NCBI GenBank assembly: GCA_947258895.1
Contig: CAMYKE010000031.1
Location: 1-10,374, forward strand
Source of the DNA: an uncultured Pseudomonadales bacterium
Lineage (GTDB): Bacteria; Pseudomonadota; Gammaproteobacteria; Pseudomonadales; IMCC2047
Reading direction: 5' to 3'
Length of the DNA: 10,374 bases
A model generated the notes under the pieces. That model was given only the letters and a program-made list of their open reading frames with translations, ran no database searches and was not told the origin of the DNA. Both the position numbers and the translations under genes were made by a program. Below, in pieces: positions 1 to 7,186 of the stretch (position 1 is the stretch's first letter; every line of letters begins with the position of its first letter).

Positions 1-1920
1 GTGTATTTCGGGTATCCGCACGCGACGGAGCGCAGCGCCGCCGCGGCGGTGAAAACCGCGTTGGGTATCGTCCAGGCGATGCCCGCTCTGAATGAACAGT
101 TTGGCCAAATCCCGGATGTCGAGATTGCCGTTCGGATAGGCATTGCCACCGGCGTTGTCGTGGTAGGTGAAATTACCGGGGAAGGCGAGGCTAAGGAAAG
201 GACTGTGGTTGGCGAGACCCCGAACCTGGCGGCCCGCCTGCAGGGGCTTGCCCAGTCAAACGGCATCGTGGTCAGCGAGGTCACAATGGATCTCGCCGGA
301 GACCTGTTTGTCTATGAGGACATGGGGCCGCAGGAGCTAAAGGGAATCCGGGGTTCGGTGAACGCCTGGCGTGTCGTCGCAGAGCAGGAGGATGAAGAGC
401 AGTCGGACTTCCTGGCAGCGGGCTCCAGACTGCCTCTCGTGGGCCGTGAGGAAGAGCTGGGGCTCTTGACCCGCGCCTGGGAAGCAAGTCACGAAGGGCT
501 CGGGCAGGTCGTGCTCATCCAGGGGGAGGCCGGCATCGGAAAGTCACGGTTGCTGGCGGCGCTGCGCGATCAGCACCGTGATGGAGAACAGGCTGCGATC
601 CGCATTCAGTCTTCGCCCTACCACACCGCGAGCACCCTGTACCCCGTCATCGAATATCTGAAAAATGCGATGCAGTGGAAGGCGGGGGACAGCGCCCGGC
701 AAAGGTTTGAGAAACTCGAAGGATTTCTGCAGCAGCGCAGCTGGCCAATCGAGGAAGCACTGCCTCTCTTTGCTGCTCTGCTTTCCCTGCCGCTGGCGGA
801 CAGCCGTTACGCGCAGTTGGAAATGAATCCAACCCGGCAGCGTGATGCCACACTGGATGCCATCGTTGCGACGTTTCTGGAGCTGGCAGAGCGCCAGCCG
901 GTGCTGATTCTTTGGGAAGACCTCCATTGGGCAGACCCGACGACCGTGGAACTACTCGGGCTGCTAATAGACCAGGTCCCCACCGTACCGATACTGATCA
1001 TTATTACCTATCGACCCGAGTTCGTGTCGCCCTGGCCGGTGCGCTCACACATCGCACCCATTAACCTAAACCGGCTGGAACGTGCTGAAGTCGAAAGCAT
1101 TGTCACCCATATCGGCGGAGGCAGGACGATGCCTTTGGAAGTACTTGATCACATTGCGACCAAGGCCGATGGCGTACCTCTCTATGTGGAAGAGCTCACC
1201 CGCACCATACTGGAATCGGGAATTTTACAGGCGGCGGCGGACCGCTACGAACTGGTTGGCGTGCTGGCCGATATGCATATTCCCGAAACCCTGCAGGATT
1301 CGTTGATGGCGCGTCTGGATCGAAACCCCATGGTGCGGGAGGTGGCGCAAATTGCCGCCGTGCTGGGGCGCGATTTTGCCTACGACATGATCGCCGCACT
1401 CGCACCGCTGGAAGCGGCAGAGCTACAGCATGGGCTTGGAAAGCTGGTGGAAGACGAACTCCTGTACCAGCGGGGCCGGGGTGAGCGCGCACACTATGTG
1501 TTCAAACACGCGCTCATCCACGATGCCGCCTATGAGTCTTTGCTCAGGCGCGCGCGACAAAAATACCATCGCCAGGTGGTGCAGTTACTGGAGGAACGCT
1601 ACCCGGAAACGGTAGACGCACATCCCGAGATTGCGGCACATCACTACACCCAGGCGGGCAACGCTCAGCAGGCCATCCTCTATTGGCAAAAGGCCGGTGA
1701 GAAAGCTGCCCTCTATTGGCTCAGTGCACGGGTTTGCATGTCCCGAATACGGCCAGACCTACCGTCGCGCCCGGGAGTTGAGCGAGCAACTGCGCGAAGA
1801 ATCGTCCCTGGCACCGATTCTGCGCGGATTGACCTTTCACAATCTCGTCCGCGGGGAGATTCGCAACGCCATCACTATTGCAACAGAGTTCGTGCAGTTG
1901 ACCGAACGGCAAGCAGATAA
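1..1920 (+). CDS. Class III nucleotide cyclase / AAA ATPase signalling protein, N-terminal fragment (truncated at window edge, broken at 3' end)
   Basis: This is the front part of a large soluble regulatory protein combining a class III adenylate/guanylate cyclase domain, an AAA/STAND-type ATPase and TPR-like repeats. The window opens inside the cyclase domain: the first codons (YFGYP) match the stretch just after the usual GDG metal-binding motif, so the GTG at base 1 is an internal Val codon, not a start. The cyclase catalytic Asn and Arg are visible in ETPNLAARL (N75, R79 of the visible part). The ATPase has a Walker A motif GEAGIGKS (residues 175-182) and a Walker B region VLILWEDLHWAD (301-312). 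Residues from about 545 begin the helical repeat region (HHYTQAGNAQQAILYWQKAGEKA). After about residue 570 the reading leaves the family's sequence and runs to a stop at 1918-1920 in a basic, Arg/Ser-rich tail that looks like out-of-frame translation. The remaining repeats continue in the +2 frame (next entry). Domain identity is firm; the cyclic nucleotide made and the input signal are unknown. Confidence 0.85.
   Translation: MYFGYPHATERSAAAAVKTALGIVQAMPALNEQFGQIPDVEIAVRIGIATGVVVVGEITGEGEAKERTVVGETPNLAARLQGLAQSNGIVVSEVTMDLAGDLFVYEDMGPQELKGIRGSVNAWRVVAEQEDEEQSDFLAAGSRLPLVGREEELGLLTRAWEASHEGLGQVVLIQGEAGIGKSRLLAALRDQHRDGEQAAIRIQSSPYHTASTLYPVIEYLKNAMQWKAGDSARQRFEKLEGFLQQRSWPIEEALPLFAALLSLPLADSRYAQLEMNPTRQRDATLDAIVATFLELAERQPVLILWEDLHWADPTTVELLGLLIDQVPTVPILIIITYRPEFVSPWPVRSHIAPINLNRLERAEVESIVTHIGGGRTMPLEVLDHIATKADGVPLYVEELTRTILESGILQAAADRYELVGVLADMHIPETLQDSLMARLDRNPMVREVAQIAAVLGRDFAYDMIAALAPLEAAELQHGLGKLVEDELLYQRGRGERAHYVFKHALIHDAAYESLLRRARQKYHRQVVQLLEERYPETVDAHPEIAAHHYTQAGNAQQAILYWQKAGEKAALYWLSARVCMSRIRPDLPSRPGVERATARRIVPGTDSARIDLSQSRPRGDSQRHHYCNRVRAVDRTASR
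1711..1735 (+). other. Frame break with apparent internal deletion in the cyclase/ATPase/TPR gene
   Basis: Frame 1 is family-like up to GEKAA (codons ending at 1710). Frame 2 is family-like from GFACPEY (about 1730 onward). In relatives as I remember them, the two blocks are separated by roughly 45 residues (a first TPR helix pair and a linker ending in a ...MATRGF/Y-like motif). Here only about seven codons lie between them. A loss of about 40 codons plus a frame change explains this better than a single-base indel. The size is estimated from memory of the family, not from an alignment. Confidence 0.6.
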
Positions 1921-2827
1921 TGACGCTTGCATATATGGGCAGTACTCTCTGGGTAACTGTCTGATGTGTTCCGGCAGGGTCGCGGCGGCGCGCGAACATC
2001 TGGCAAACGCCTGTGAAAGTTATCAGCCCGACAAACATGACGCGCTGGTGTCGGTGTACGGCATCGACGTGGGTGTGGCTGCGCAGGGAAACGGGGCGCT
2101 GTGCCTGTGGCTACTGGGCCAACCGGATGCGGCACTCGAGAGGGTGCAGGCAGCGCTGACGCTGGCGCAGCAACACGCACATCCCTTCAGCCTGAGTTTT
2201 GCCTGGACATGGAAGTCCATCATCCATCAGTACCGCGGCGAGCCGGAGGCCGCCTCCGACTGCGCCCGGCAGGGTATGGAGATTGCACTCGAACATCGCA
2301 TTGCAATGTTTTCCGGATACAGCATGACACTGTATGGTTGGGCCCTGGCAGCCCAGGGGGAGTATCTGCCGGGAATAAGCAAGATCCATCAGGGGCGGGC
2401 CCAGCTGGCAACGATCGGGGTGCAGTACTTTCGCAGCTATTTTTGCGGCTTGCTGGTGGACGCCCTGGTGATCGGCGGTCGCAGGCGGACCGCGTTGCAC
2501 TTTCTGGAGGCCGAGCTCGCGCAACACACACAGGAGAGAATCTGGCGTCCCGAATTGCATCGACTGCACGGGGAACTGCATGAAAGCCGGGGATCTCCCG
2601 CCCCGACAGTTACAGCGCACTATCGCAAGGCATTGAAGACGGCACAGACCCTGCAAATGAAGTCGCTGGAATTACGGGCCGCAGTGAGCCTGGGGCGGTT
2701 TTGGCAGCAACAGGGAGAGACCGCGAAGGCCCTTAATCTGCTGAAGCCGATCTGCGCTGCCTGGCCAGAGGAAATGGAGAGCAACGACGCGAAGCGGGCC
2801 AGAGCGCTGCTGGATGAAATTGCGTGA
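1724..2827 (+). CDS. TPR-repeat C-terminal part of the same cyclase/ATPase protein, displaced by a frame break
   Basis: This reading frame carries the C-terminal helical repeats expected for the upstream cyclase/ATPase. It has recognisable family stretches such as GFACPEYGQTYRRARELSEQL near 1730-1790 (shown here to mark the join), ALCLWLLGQPDAALERVQAA, a GWALAAQGEY helix pair and a final LELRAAVSLGRFWQQQG repeat followed by a short acidic tail. The frame stays open further upstream to an ATG at 1631, but 1631 to about 1725 is the overlapping part of the other frame and does not look native. Homology-like sequence starts around 1731. I placed the left edge at the in-frame GTG at 1724 only as a convenient boundary; no good ribosome binding site precedes it, so independent translation is doubtful. 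Most likely this and the preceding entry are one gene split by a mutation or an assembly error. The stop is TGA at 2825-2827. No catalytic residues are expected in this part; TPR regions usually mediate protein contacts. Confidence 0.7.
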   Translation: MHGFACPEYGQTYRRARELSEQLREESSLAPILRGLTFHNLVRGEIRNAITIATEFVQLTERQADNDACIYGQYSLGNCLMCSGRVAAAREHLANACESYQPDKHDALVSVYGIDVGVAAQGNGALCLWLLGQPDAALERVQAALTLAQQHAHPFSLSFAWTWKSIIHQYRGEPEAASDCARQGMEIALEHRIAMFSGYSMTLYGWALAAQGEYLPGISKIHQGRAQLATIGVQYFRSYFCGLLVDALVIGGRRRTALHFLEAELAQHTQERIWRPELHRLHGELHESRGSPAPTVTAHYRKALKTAQTLQMKSLELRAAVSLGRFWQQQGETAKALNLLKPICAAWPEEMESNDAKRARALLDEIA

Positions 2828-2982
2828 GTCCGATTGGTTCCGCCAATCCGGCAGGTTTACGAACCGGCCGACGCCCGGGACACCCACTGCTTTAGCCGGT
2901 GACGGCTTTCGCTGCAGGCCGGGACGGAAATACCTCGACGAAACGGCCCGGTACCAGTAATAATGCGTTGTAATGCAGGGCC

Positions 2983-2999
2983 CGATTGATTATCAATCG
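2983..2999. promoter_or_regulatory. Perfect 17-bp palindrome, candidate operator
   Basis: CGATTGAT-T-ATCAATCG is an exact inverted repeat with 8-bp arms around a single central base. Its centre (2991) is about 100 bp before the phaC start codon and about 70 bp before the transcription start inferred for that operon. The half-sites TTGAT and ATCAA are those of an FNR/CRP-family box, but the spacer is 1 bp instead of 4, so it is not a normal FNR site. The symmetry suggests binding of a dimeric regulator; which one is unknown. Confidence 0.45.
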
Positions 3000-3012
3000 T
3001 CTCGATAGCAGG

Positions 3013-3026
3013 TTGACCCAAATCAA
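3013..3026 (+). promoter_or_regulatory. FNR/ANR-type box upstream of phaC
   Basis: TTGAC-CCAA-ATCAA matches the FNR/ANR consensus TTGAT-N4-ATCAA at 9 of 10 defined positions. Its centre lies between 3019 and 3020. A start of transcription at about 3061 would put it at -41.5, the classical class II activator position overlapping the -35 region. A -10-like TATCTT sits where that start requires it. The match and spacing are seen directly; control by an oxygen-sensing FNR/ANR or a related CRP-family protein (for example DNR) is inferred. Confidence 0.6.
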
Positions 3027-3047
3027 TTTTCCCTGGCGACAATCGCG

Positions 3048-3053
3048 TATCTT
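3048..3053 (+). promoter_or_regulatory. Candidate -10 element of the phaC operon promoter
   Basis: TATCTT matches the sigma-70 -10 consensus at 4 of 6 positions. It lies about 28 bp downstream of the centre of the FNR-like box and would start transcription near 3060-3061, giving a leader of about 30 nt. No good -35 hexamer stands at the right distance, as expected for a promoter that depends on a class II activator. Weak on its own; supported by the geometry. Confidence 0.4.
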
Positions 3054-3090
3054 GGGAGGCCAATTTCTACTCGACCCGGAGGCTATTGCC

Positions 3091-4944
3091 ATGCCACGTT
3101 CAGCCAAACAAAGCGCACCGCCCAGGCTGGTGCGGCAAGCGGATGCTGCGGCCGGGAAAGGTGCCGATGAGCTGAGCGCACCCTTCTTCGCGATTACTGC
3201 CGAGGATCGGCCGACGCCGAGTTATTACTCCAGCCATGCGCTGGATCGCGCGTTTAAGGCCAATCTGGCGCGGGCCACCCAAGGTATTACCCCGGCCGGG
3301 CTGGCGAAAATCTGGTTTGATTGGGGGGCGCACCTGGCCCTGTCGCCGGGCAAGCAGCTGGAACTGGCGGAGAAGGCTGCGCGCAAGACCATGCGGTGGT
3401 TGCAGTATGCCGCGGCAGCAGCGGCTCGACCGGACACCGAAGCCTGTATTACCCCGCTGGCCCAGGACCGCCGCTTTGCCGGTGAGGAGTGGTGTCGCTG
3501 GCCCTATAACCTCGTCTACCAGGGATTCTTGCTGCACCAGCAGTGGTGGCACAATGCTACCACCGATATCGACGGCCTGGCCAAGGAGAGCGAACGGGCC
3601 GTGGCATTTACCGCGCGCCAACTGATAGACGGCTACGCGCCCTGCAATTTTCCATGGCTGAATCCGAAAATTCGCGACGCCACGATGCGGCAGGCGGGAA
3701 TGAACCTGGTGCGTGGCCTGCAAAACCTTATCGAAGACGGGCAACGCCAGCTCGCCGGCAAACGCCCGGTTGGAGTGGACGCCTTCAAGGTCGGCGAGCA
3801 GGTCGCGGTGACGCCGGGCAAGGTTATCTACCGCAATCACCTGATGGAACTGATCCAGTATGCCCCGACCACGGAAACGGTATACGCCGAACCGGTCCTG
3901 TTCGTTCCCGCGTGGATTATGAAGTATTACATCCTGGACCTGTCACCGCATAACTCACTGGTCAAGTACCTGGTCGACAAGGGGCATAGCGTGTTTATGA
4001 TTTCCTGGCTAAACCCGGAATCGGAAGATCGCGAGCTGGGTATGGAGGACTACCGTAAATATGGCCCGATGGCGGCGCTGGACGTGATCAGCGCGGTGGT
4101 GCCGGGTCGCAACGTCCACGCCGTGGGCTATTGCCTAGGTGGTACGCTGTTATCGATTGCGGCGGCGGCCATGGCGCGCGATGGTGACCAGCGGCTGGCG
4201 ACGCTTTCCACCCTGGCGACCCAGGTCGATTTTACCGAGGCCGGCGAACTCATGCTGTTCGTCCGCGAAAGCGAGATTGCCTACCTGGAAAACATGATGT
4301 GGGACAGCGGCTACCTCGATGGCTATCAGATGGCGGGCGCATTCCAGATTCTGCGCTCGAATGACCTGATCGGCTCGCGGATCCTGCGCGACTATCTGCT
4401 GGGTGAGCGCCAACCCATGAATGACCTGATGGCATGGAACACGGACCTGACGCGAATGCCCTACCGAATGCACTCGGAATACCTGCGCCTCCTGTTCCTG
4501 AACAATGACCTGGCATCCGGGCGCTACCTGGTCGACGGCCGACCCGTAGTCATCAACGACATTCGTGCGCCAATTATTGCAGTCGGTACGATAGCTGACC
4601 ACGTGGCGCCGTGGCATTCAGTGTACAAAATCAACCTGCTTGCCGATTCGGACGAGGTCACCTTCCTGCTGGTCAGTGGCGGTCACAATGCAGGCATCAT
4701 CAGCGAGCCGGGGCGCAATAAGCGCAGCTACCAGATTCGTACCATAAGGGAGCGCGAACCCTATATCGATCCGGAGAGCTGGCGCCAGACCACGCCGACC
4801 CAATCCGGTTCCTGGTGGCCCGCCTGGCAGGCGTGGCTGGTGGAGCGTTCTTCGGAACAGGTCGAGCCCCCGCCAATGGGCGCAGCGGTCAAGGGCTACC
4901 ATCCCCTGGCAGATGCCCCTGGCACCTACGTACATCGACCTTAG
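3091..4944 (+). CDS. phaC: Poly(3-hydroxyalkanoate) synthase, long (class I/II-like) type
   Basis: This enzyme polymerises (R)-3-hydroxyacyl-CoA into polyester at the surface of cytoplasmic PHA granules, releasing CoA. The protein is 617 residues, the size of single-subunit synthases and far longer than the roughly 360-residue PhaC that pairs with PhaE. An N-terminal PhaC domain (about residues 75-250) precedes an alpha/beta-hydrolase fold. The modified lipase box reads GYCLGG with nucleophile C348; the other triad members are D503 (IADHVAPW) and H532 (SGGHNAG), spaced as in known synthases. I chose ATG 3091 because GGAGG lies 8 nt upstream (3078-3082). The frame is open back to an ATG at 2986, but that codon sits inside the palindrome and ahead of the inferred promoter. 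It is the first gene of an operon with the enoyl reductase (41-nt gap) and the hydratase/transferase fusion. Substrate chain length cannot be read from sequence; short-chain (PHB-like) is the default guess. Confidence 0.95.
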   Translation: MPRSAKQSAPPRLVRQADAAAGKGADELSAPFFAITAEDRPTPSYYSSHALDRAFKANLARATQGITPAGLAKIWFDWGAHLALSPGKQLELAEKAARKTMRWLQYAAAAAARPDTEACITPLAQDRRFAGEEWCRWPYNLVYQGFLLHQQWWHNATTDIDGLAKESERAVAFTARQLIDGYAPCNFPWLNPKIRDATMRQAGMNLVRGLQNLIEDGQRQLAGKRPVGVDAFKVGEQVAVTPGKVIYRNHLMELIQYAPTTETVYAEPVLFVPAWIMKYYILDLSPHNSLVKYLVDKGHSVFMISWLNPESEDRELGMEDYRKYGPMAALDVISAVVPGRNVHAVGYCLGGTLLSIAAAAMARDGDQRLATLSTLATQVDFTEAGELMLFVRESEIAYLENMMWDSGYLDGYQMAGAFQILRSNDLIGSRILRDYLLGERQPMNDLMAWNTDLTRMPYRMHSEYLRLLFLNNDLASGRYLVDGRPVVINDIRAPIIAVGTIADHVAPWHSVYKINLLADSDEVTFLLVSGGHNAGIISEPGRNKRSYQIRTIREREPYIDPESWRQTTPTQSGSWWPAWQAWLVERSSEQVEPPPMGAAVKGYHPLADAPGTYVHRP

Positions 4945-4985
4945 GGCGATAACAGAGTGATATCTGACATAAGGGAGATTCATGA

Positions 4986-5768
4986 ATGACATCGTTGCTG
5001 GATAAAATCAGCATGAAGGGCAAGCGCGGGGTGGTGCTCGGTGTGGCCAATGACCAGAGCATCGCCTATGGCTGCGCCCGCGCGCTCCACGAACTCGGCG
5101 CGGAGGTCATGGTGACCTATGCAACATCGAAGTCGGAGCCGCATGTGTTGCCGCTTGCGGAGTCCCTCGGCAATGCGCCAATGCTGTTATGCGACGTGCG
5201 TGACGACGCCCAGGTGGAAGCACTGTTCGCGCGGGTTGCGCAGGACTGGGGGAGGCTGGATTTCCTGATTCACAGTATCGCCTACGCGCCGAAGGAGGAT
5301 TTACAGGGCCGGGTCGTGGATTGTTCCCGGGAAGGGTTCCTGGTTGCGATGGATATTTCCTGTCATTCGTTCATTCGCATGGCGCGGCTGGCCGAGCCGC
5401 TGATGTCCGGCGGCGGCTGCCTACTGACCATGAGTTATTACGGCGCCCAGAAGGTGGTCGAGAACTATAACCTGATGGGACCGGTGAAGGCGGCACTGGA
5501 AGCAGCCGTGCGCTATATGGCGGCGGAACTCGGGCCGGCGGGCATCCGTGTCCATGCCATCTCACCCGGGCCGTTACAAACGCGCGCCGCATCGGGCATC
5601 AAGCACTTTGACGCGCTGCTCGACGAGGCCGCGCAGCGTGCGCCAAAACGGCATCTGGTCAGCATCGATGACGTGGGTGCGGTTGCCGCCTGCCTGGTCA
5701 GCGATGCCGCGTCGGCGCTGACCGGACATACCACCTATGTCGATGCCGGCTACCACATTATTGCCTAG
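4986..5768 (+). CDS. fabI: FabI-type enoyl-[acyl-carrier-protein] / enoyl-CoA reductase
   Basis: This 260-residue cytosolic short-chain dehydrogenase of the FabI branch reduces a trans-2-enoyl thioester to the saturated acyl thioester with NAD(P)H. The FabI nucleotide-binding start GVANDQSIAYG (residues 19-29) is present, as are the two active-site tyrosines Y151 (in SYYGAQ) and Y161, with K168 completing the Y-x6-K motif (YNLMGPVK). The substrate-loop region ISPGPLQTRAASGI also matches FabI. The position equivalent to E. coli Gln40, near the cofactor adenosine ribose, is Ala46 (TYATSK), so NADH versus NADPH preference is open. ATG 4986 has AGGGAG 8 nt upstream; another ATG at 4982 opens only a seven-codon frame. 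The gene lies between phaC and a hydratase/phosphotransacylase fusion, away from fatty-acid synthesis genes. It may therefore act on enoyl-CoA from the PHA branch instead of, or as well as, ACP substrates; this is inference. The gap to the next gene is 17 nt. Confidence 0.9.
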   Translation: MTSLLDKISMKGKRGVVLGVANDQSIAYGCARALHELGAEVMVTYATSKSEPHVLPLAESLGNAPMLLCDVRDDAQVEALFARVAQDWGRLDFLIHSIAYAPKEDLQGRVVDCSREGFLVAMDISCHSFIRMARLAEPLMSGGGCLLTMSYYGAQKVVENYNLMGPVKAALEAAVRYMAAELGPAGIRVHAISPGPLQTRAASGIKHFDALLDEAAQRAPKRHLVSIDDVGAVAACLVSDAASALTGHTTYVDAGYHIIA

Positions 5769-5785
5769 CCGGAACAGATGATCGC

Positions 5786-7177
5786 ATGACAAATATCGAA
5801 AACCGAACCTTCGACGAAATCCAGCTGCAGGAGTCCGCGAGCTTGCAGCGGCGGTTGACGCTGCAGGACATCAAACTGTTCGCCACCATGTCGGGGGACG
5901 TCAATCCCGCCCACGTGGATGAGGATTACGCAAAAAGCAGCCGTTTCCATGAGGTCATTGCGCACGGGATGTGGGGTGGCGCGTTGATCTCCACGGTGCT
6001 AGGCACCCAGCTGCCCGGACCGGGCACCATCTACCTGGGCCAGACCCTGAAGTTTCTGCAGCCGGTAAAACTGGGAGACCTGGTCACCGTTACGGTAACG
6101 GTGGCGGAGAAGAATCCGGAGAATTGCCAGCTAGTGCTGCGCTGCGAGGTGCGCAATGAAAAGGGCGACGTGGTGATCGAGGGCGATGCGAAAGTGCTTG
6201 CGCCCACGGAAAAAGTGGTCCGTCCGCGCTGGATTACGCCCGATGTCCACCTGGCGGAGCGCGCCAACCTGCATCGCCTGTTGGCCGCAGCGAGACGACG
6301 GCCGCCGATCCGAACGGCGGTGGTGCATCCTGTCGACAAGACTTCGTTGCAGGGAGTGGTAGCTGCTGCAGAGGAAAACCTCATTATACCGGTGCTCGTG
6401 GGACCGGAGCAGCGGATTCGCGCCGTAGCCGAGGCCGAGAATATCGACCTGTCGCCTTTTACCCTGGTGGCAACCGAACATAGCCACGCCGCGGCACTGG
6501 CGGCCGTCGAGCTGGCCCGGACCGGCAAGGTGGATACCCTGATGAAGGGTAGCCTGCACACGGATGAACTGATGCGTGCGGTGATCGCGTCCGGATCCGG
6601 GTTGCGTACCGAACGCCGGATGAGCCATGGGTTCGCATTCGACGTGACGACCTATCCGAGGCCACTGTTTATTACCGACGCGGCGCTGAATGTGAATCCG
6701 ACCCTGATGGAGCGCAAGGACATCGTGCAAAACGCAATTGACCTTGCGGTGGCGCTGCGGATCAAGACTCCGAAAGTGGCGATTTTATCCGCGGTCGAGA
6801 CCATAGCGCCCAGCATTCCCTCGACCCTGGACGCGGCGGCTCTGTGCAAAATGGCCGATCGGGGCCAGATCACCGGCGCCATCGTGGACGGACCGCTGGC
6901 GTTCGACAACGCGGTTTCCGAGGAGGCGGCGGCAATCAAGGGCATTCGCTCCGCGGTAGCCGGCCAGGCCGATATCCTGGTGGTGCCGGACCTGGTGTCG
7001 GGCAACATGCTGGCCAAGCAGCTGGAGTACCTGGGTGGCGCGGAAGGGGCAGGGATCGTGCTCGGTGCCCGGGTTCCTATCATCCTCACCAGTCGCGCGG
7101 ACGACGCAGTTTCCCGGCTTGCCTCCTGTGCCCTGGCGGACCTGTGGGTCGATCACCAGCGCCGGTCGCTGGCGTAG
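5786..7177 (+). CDS. Bifunctional MaoC-like (R)-enoyl-CoA hydratase / phosphate acetyl- or butyryltransferase
   Basis: This 463-residue fusion joins two catalytic domains. Residues about 20-140 form a MaoC/PhaJ-type hot-dog hydratase with the hydratase-2 motif SGDVNPAH (D38, H43) and a following HGMWGG segment; this family interconverts trans-2-enoyl-CoA and (R)-3-hydroxyacyl-CoA. Residues about 160-460 form a phosphate acetyl/butyryltransferase, which exchanges CoA for phosphate to give acyl phosphate. Typical Ptb-like blocks are visible: LMKGSLHTDELMRAVI, LFITDAALNVNP, the VDGPLAFDNAVS stretch, VVPDLVSGNMLAKQL and ILTSRADD. The domain order matches the known proteins named bifunctional enoyl-CoA hydratase/phosphate acetyltransferase. 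The transferase half resembles clostridial butyryltransferase more than the long Pta form, so C4 or other short acyl groups are plausible. ATG 5786 has only a weak GGAA-like site upstream and may rely on coupling to the gene before it. It is the last gene of the + strand operon and its end faces that of the kinase gene, the obvious partner for acyl phosphate. Confidence 0.93.
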   Translation: MTNIENRTFDEIQLQESASLQRRLTLQDIKLFATMSGDVNPAHVDEDYAKSSRFHEVIAHGMWGGALISTVLGTQLPGPGTIYLGQTLKFLQPVKLGDLVTVTVTVAEKNPENCQLVLRCEVRNEKGDVVIEGDAKVLAPTEKVVRPRWITPDVHLAERANLHRLLAAARRRPPIRTAVVHPVDKTSLQGVVAAAEENLIIPVLVGPEQRIRAVAEAENIDLSPFTLVATEHSHAAALAAVELARTGKVDTLMKGSLHTDELMRAVIASGSGLRTERRMSHGFAFDVTTYPRPLFITDAALNVNPTLMERKDIVQNAIDLAVALRIKTPKVAILSAVETIAPSIPSTLDAAALCKMADRGQITGAIVDGPLAFDNAVSEEAAAIKGIRSAVAGQADILVVPDLVSGNMLAKQLEYLGGAEGAGIVLGARVPIILTSRADDAVSRLASCALADLWVDHQRRSLA

Positions 7178-7186
7178 CCCGGGAAC

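Larger units (their letters stand above)
2828..3090. other. Intergenic regulatory region upstream of the PHA synthase operon
   Basis: No convincing gene lies here; the short frames that cross it on either strand show no family features. From left to right it holds a small inverted repeat GATTGG/CCAATC with a 5-nt loop (2832-2848) just after the TPR gene stop. Next come a 5-bp GC-rich hairpin AGCCG/CGGCT (2894-2907), two direct copies of TAATGC exactly 10 bp apart (2961-2966 and 2971-2976), a perfect 17-bp palindrome (2983-2999), an FNR-like box (3013-3026), a candidate -10 (3048-3053) and a Shine-Dalgarno sequence (3078-3082). Neither hairpin has a proper U-tract, so a factor-independent terminator for the upstream gene is not established. 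Confidence 0.6.

Noticed and set aside
2832..2848. GATTGG/CCAATC hairpin after the TPR gene as a terminator
   Set aside because: Only a 6-bp stem of mixed composition and no T-run follows it; kept only as part of the intergenic description.
2983..2999. Palindrome as a second FNR box
   Set aside because: The half-sites match but the spacer is 1 bp, whereas FNR/CRP-family boxes need 4 (FNR) or 6 between such half-sites; shifting the frame to a 4-bp spacer breaks the right half.
3034..3047. Sigma-54-like promoter (TGGC ... GC) before phaC
   Set aside because: The GG and GC dinucleotides are 8 bp apart instead of the required 10, and the TTGCW end is absent.
2986..3090. Longer PhaC reading frame beginning at ATG 2986
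   Set aside because: The extra 35 codons cover the palindrome, FNR-like box and -10 candidate, have no ribosome binding site, and do not resemble PhaC N-termini. ATG 3091 has GGAGG at 8 nt.
3100..3840. 246-codon open frame on the - strand inside phaC
   Set aside because: It lies wholly antisense to a well-supported catalytic gene, has no recognisable domain, and is the kind of frame high GC content produces by chance.
4982..5005. Short overlapping frame from ATG 4982 ahead of the enoyl reductase, as a leader peptide
   Set aside because: It has only seven codons, is too close to the Shine-Dalgarno sequence, and has no attenuation-like structure around it.
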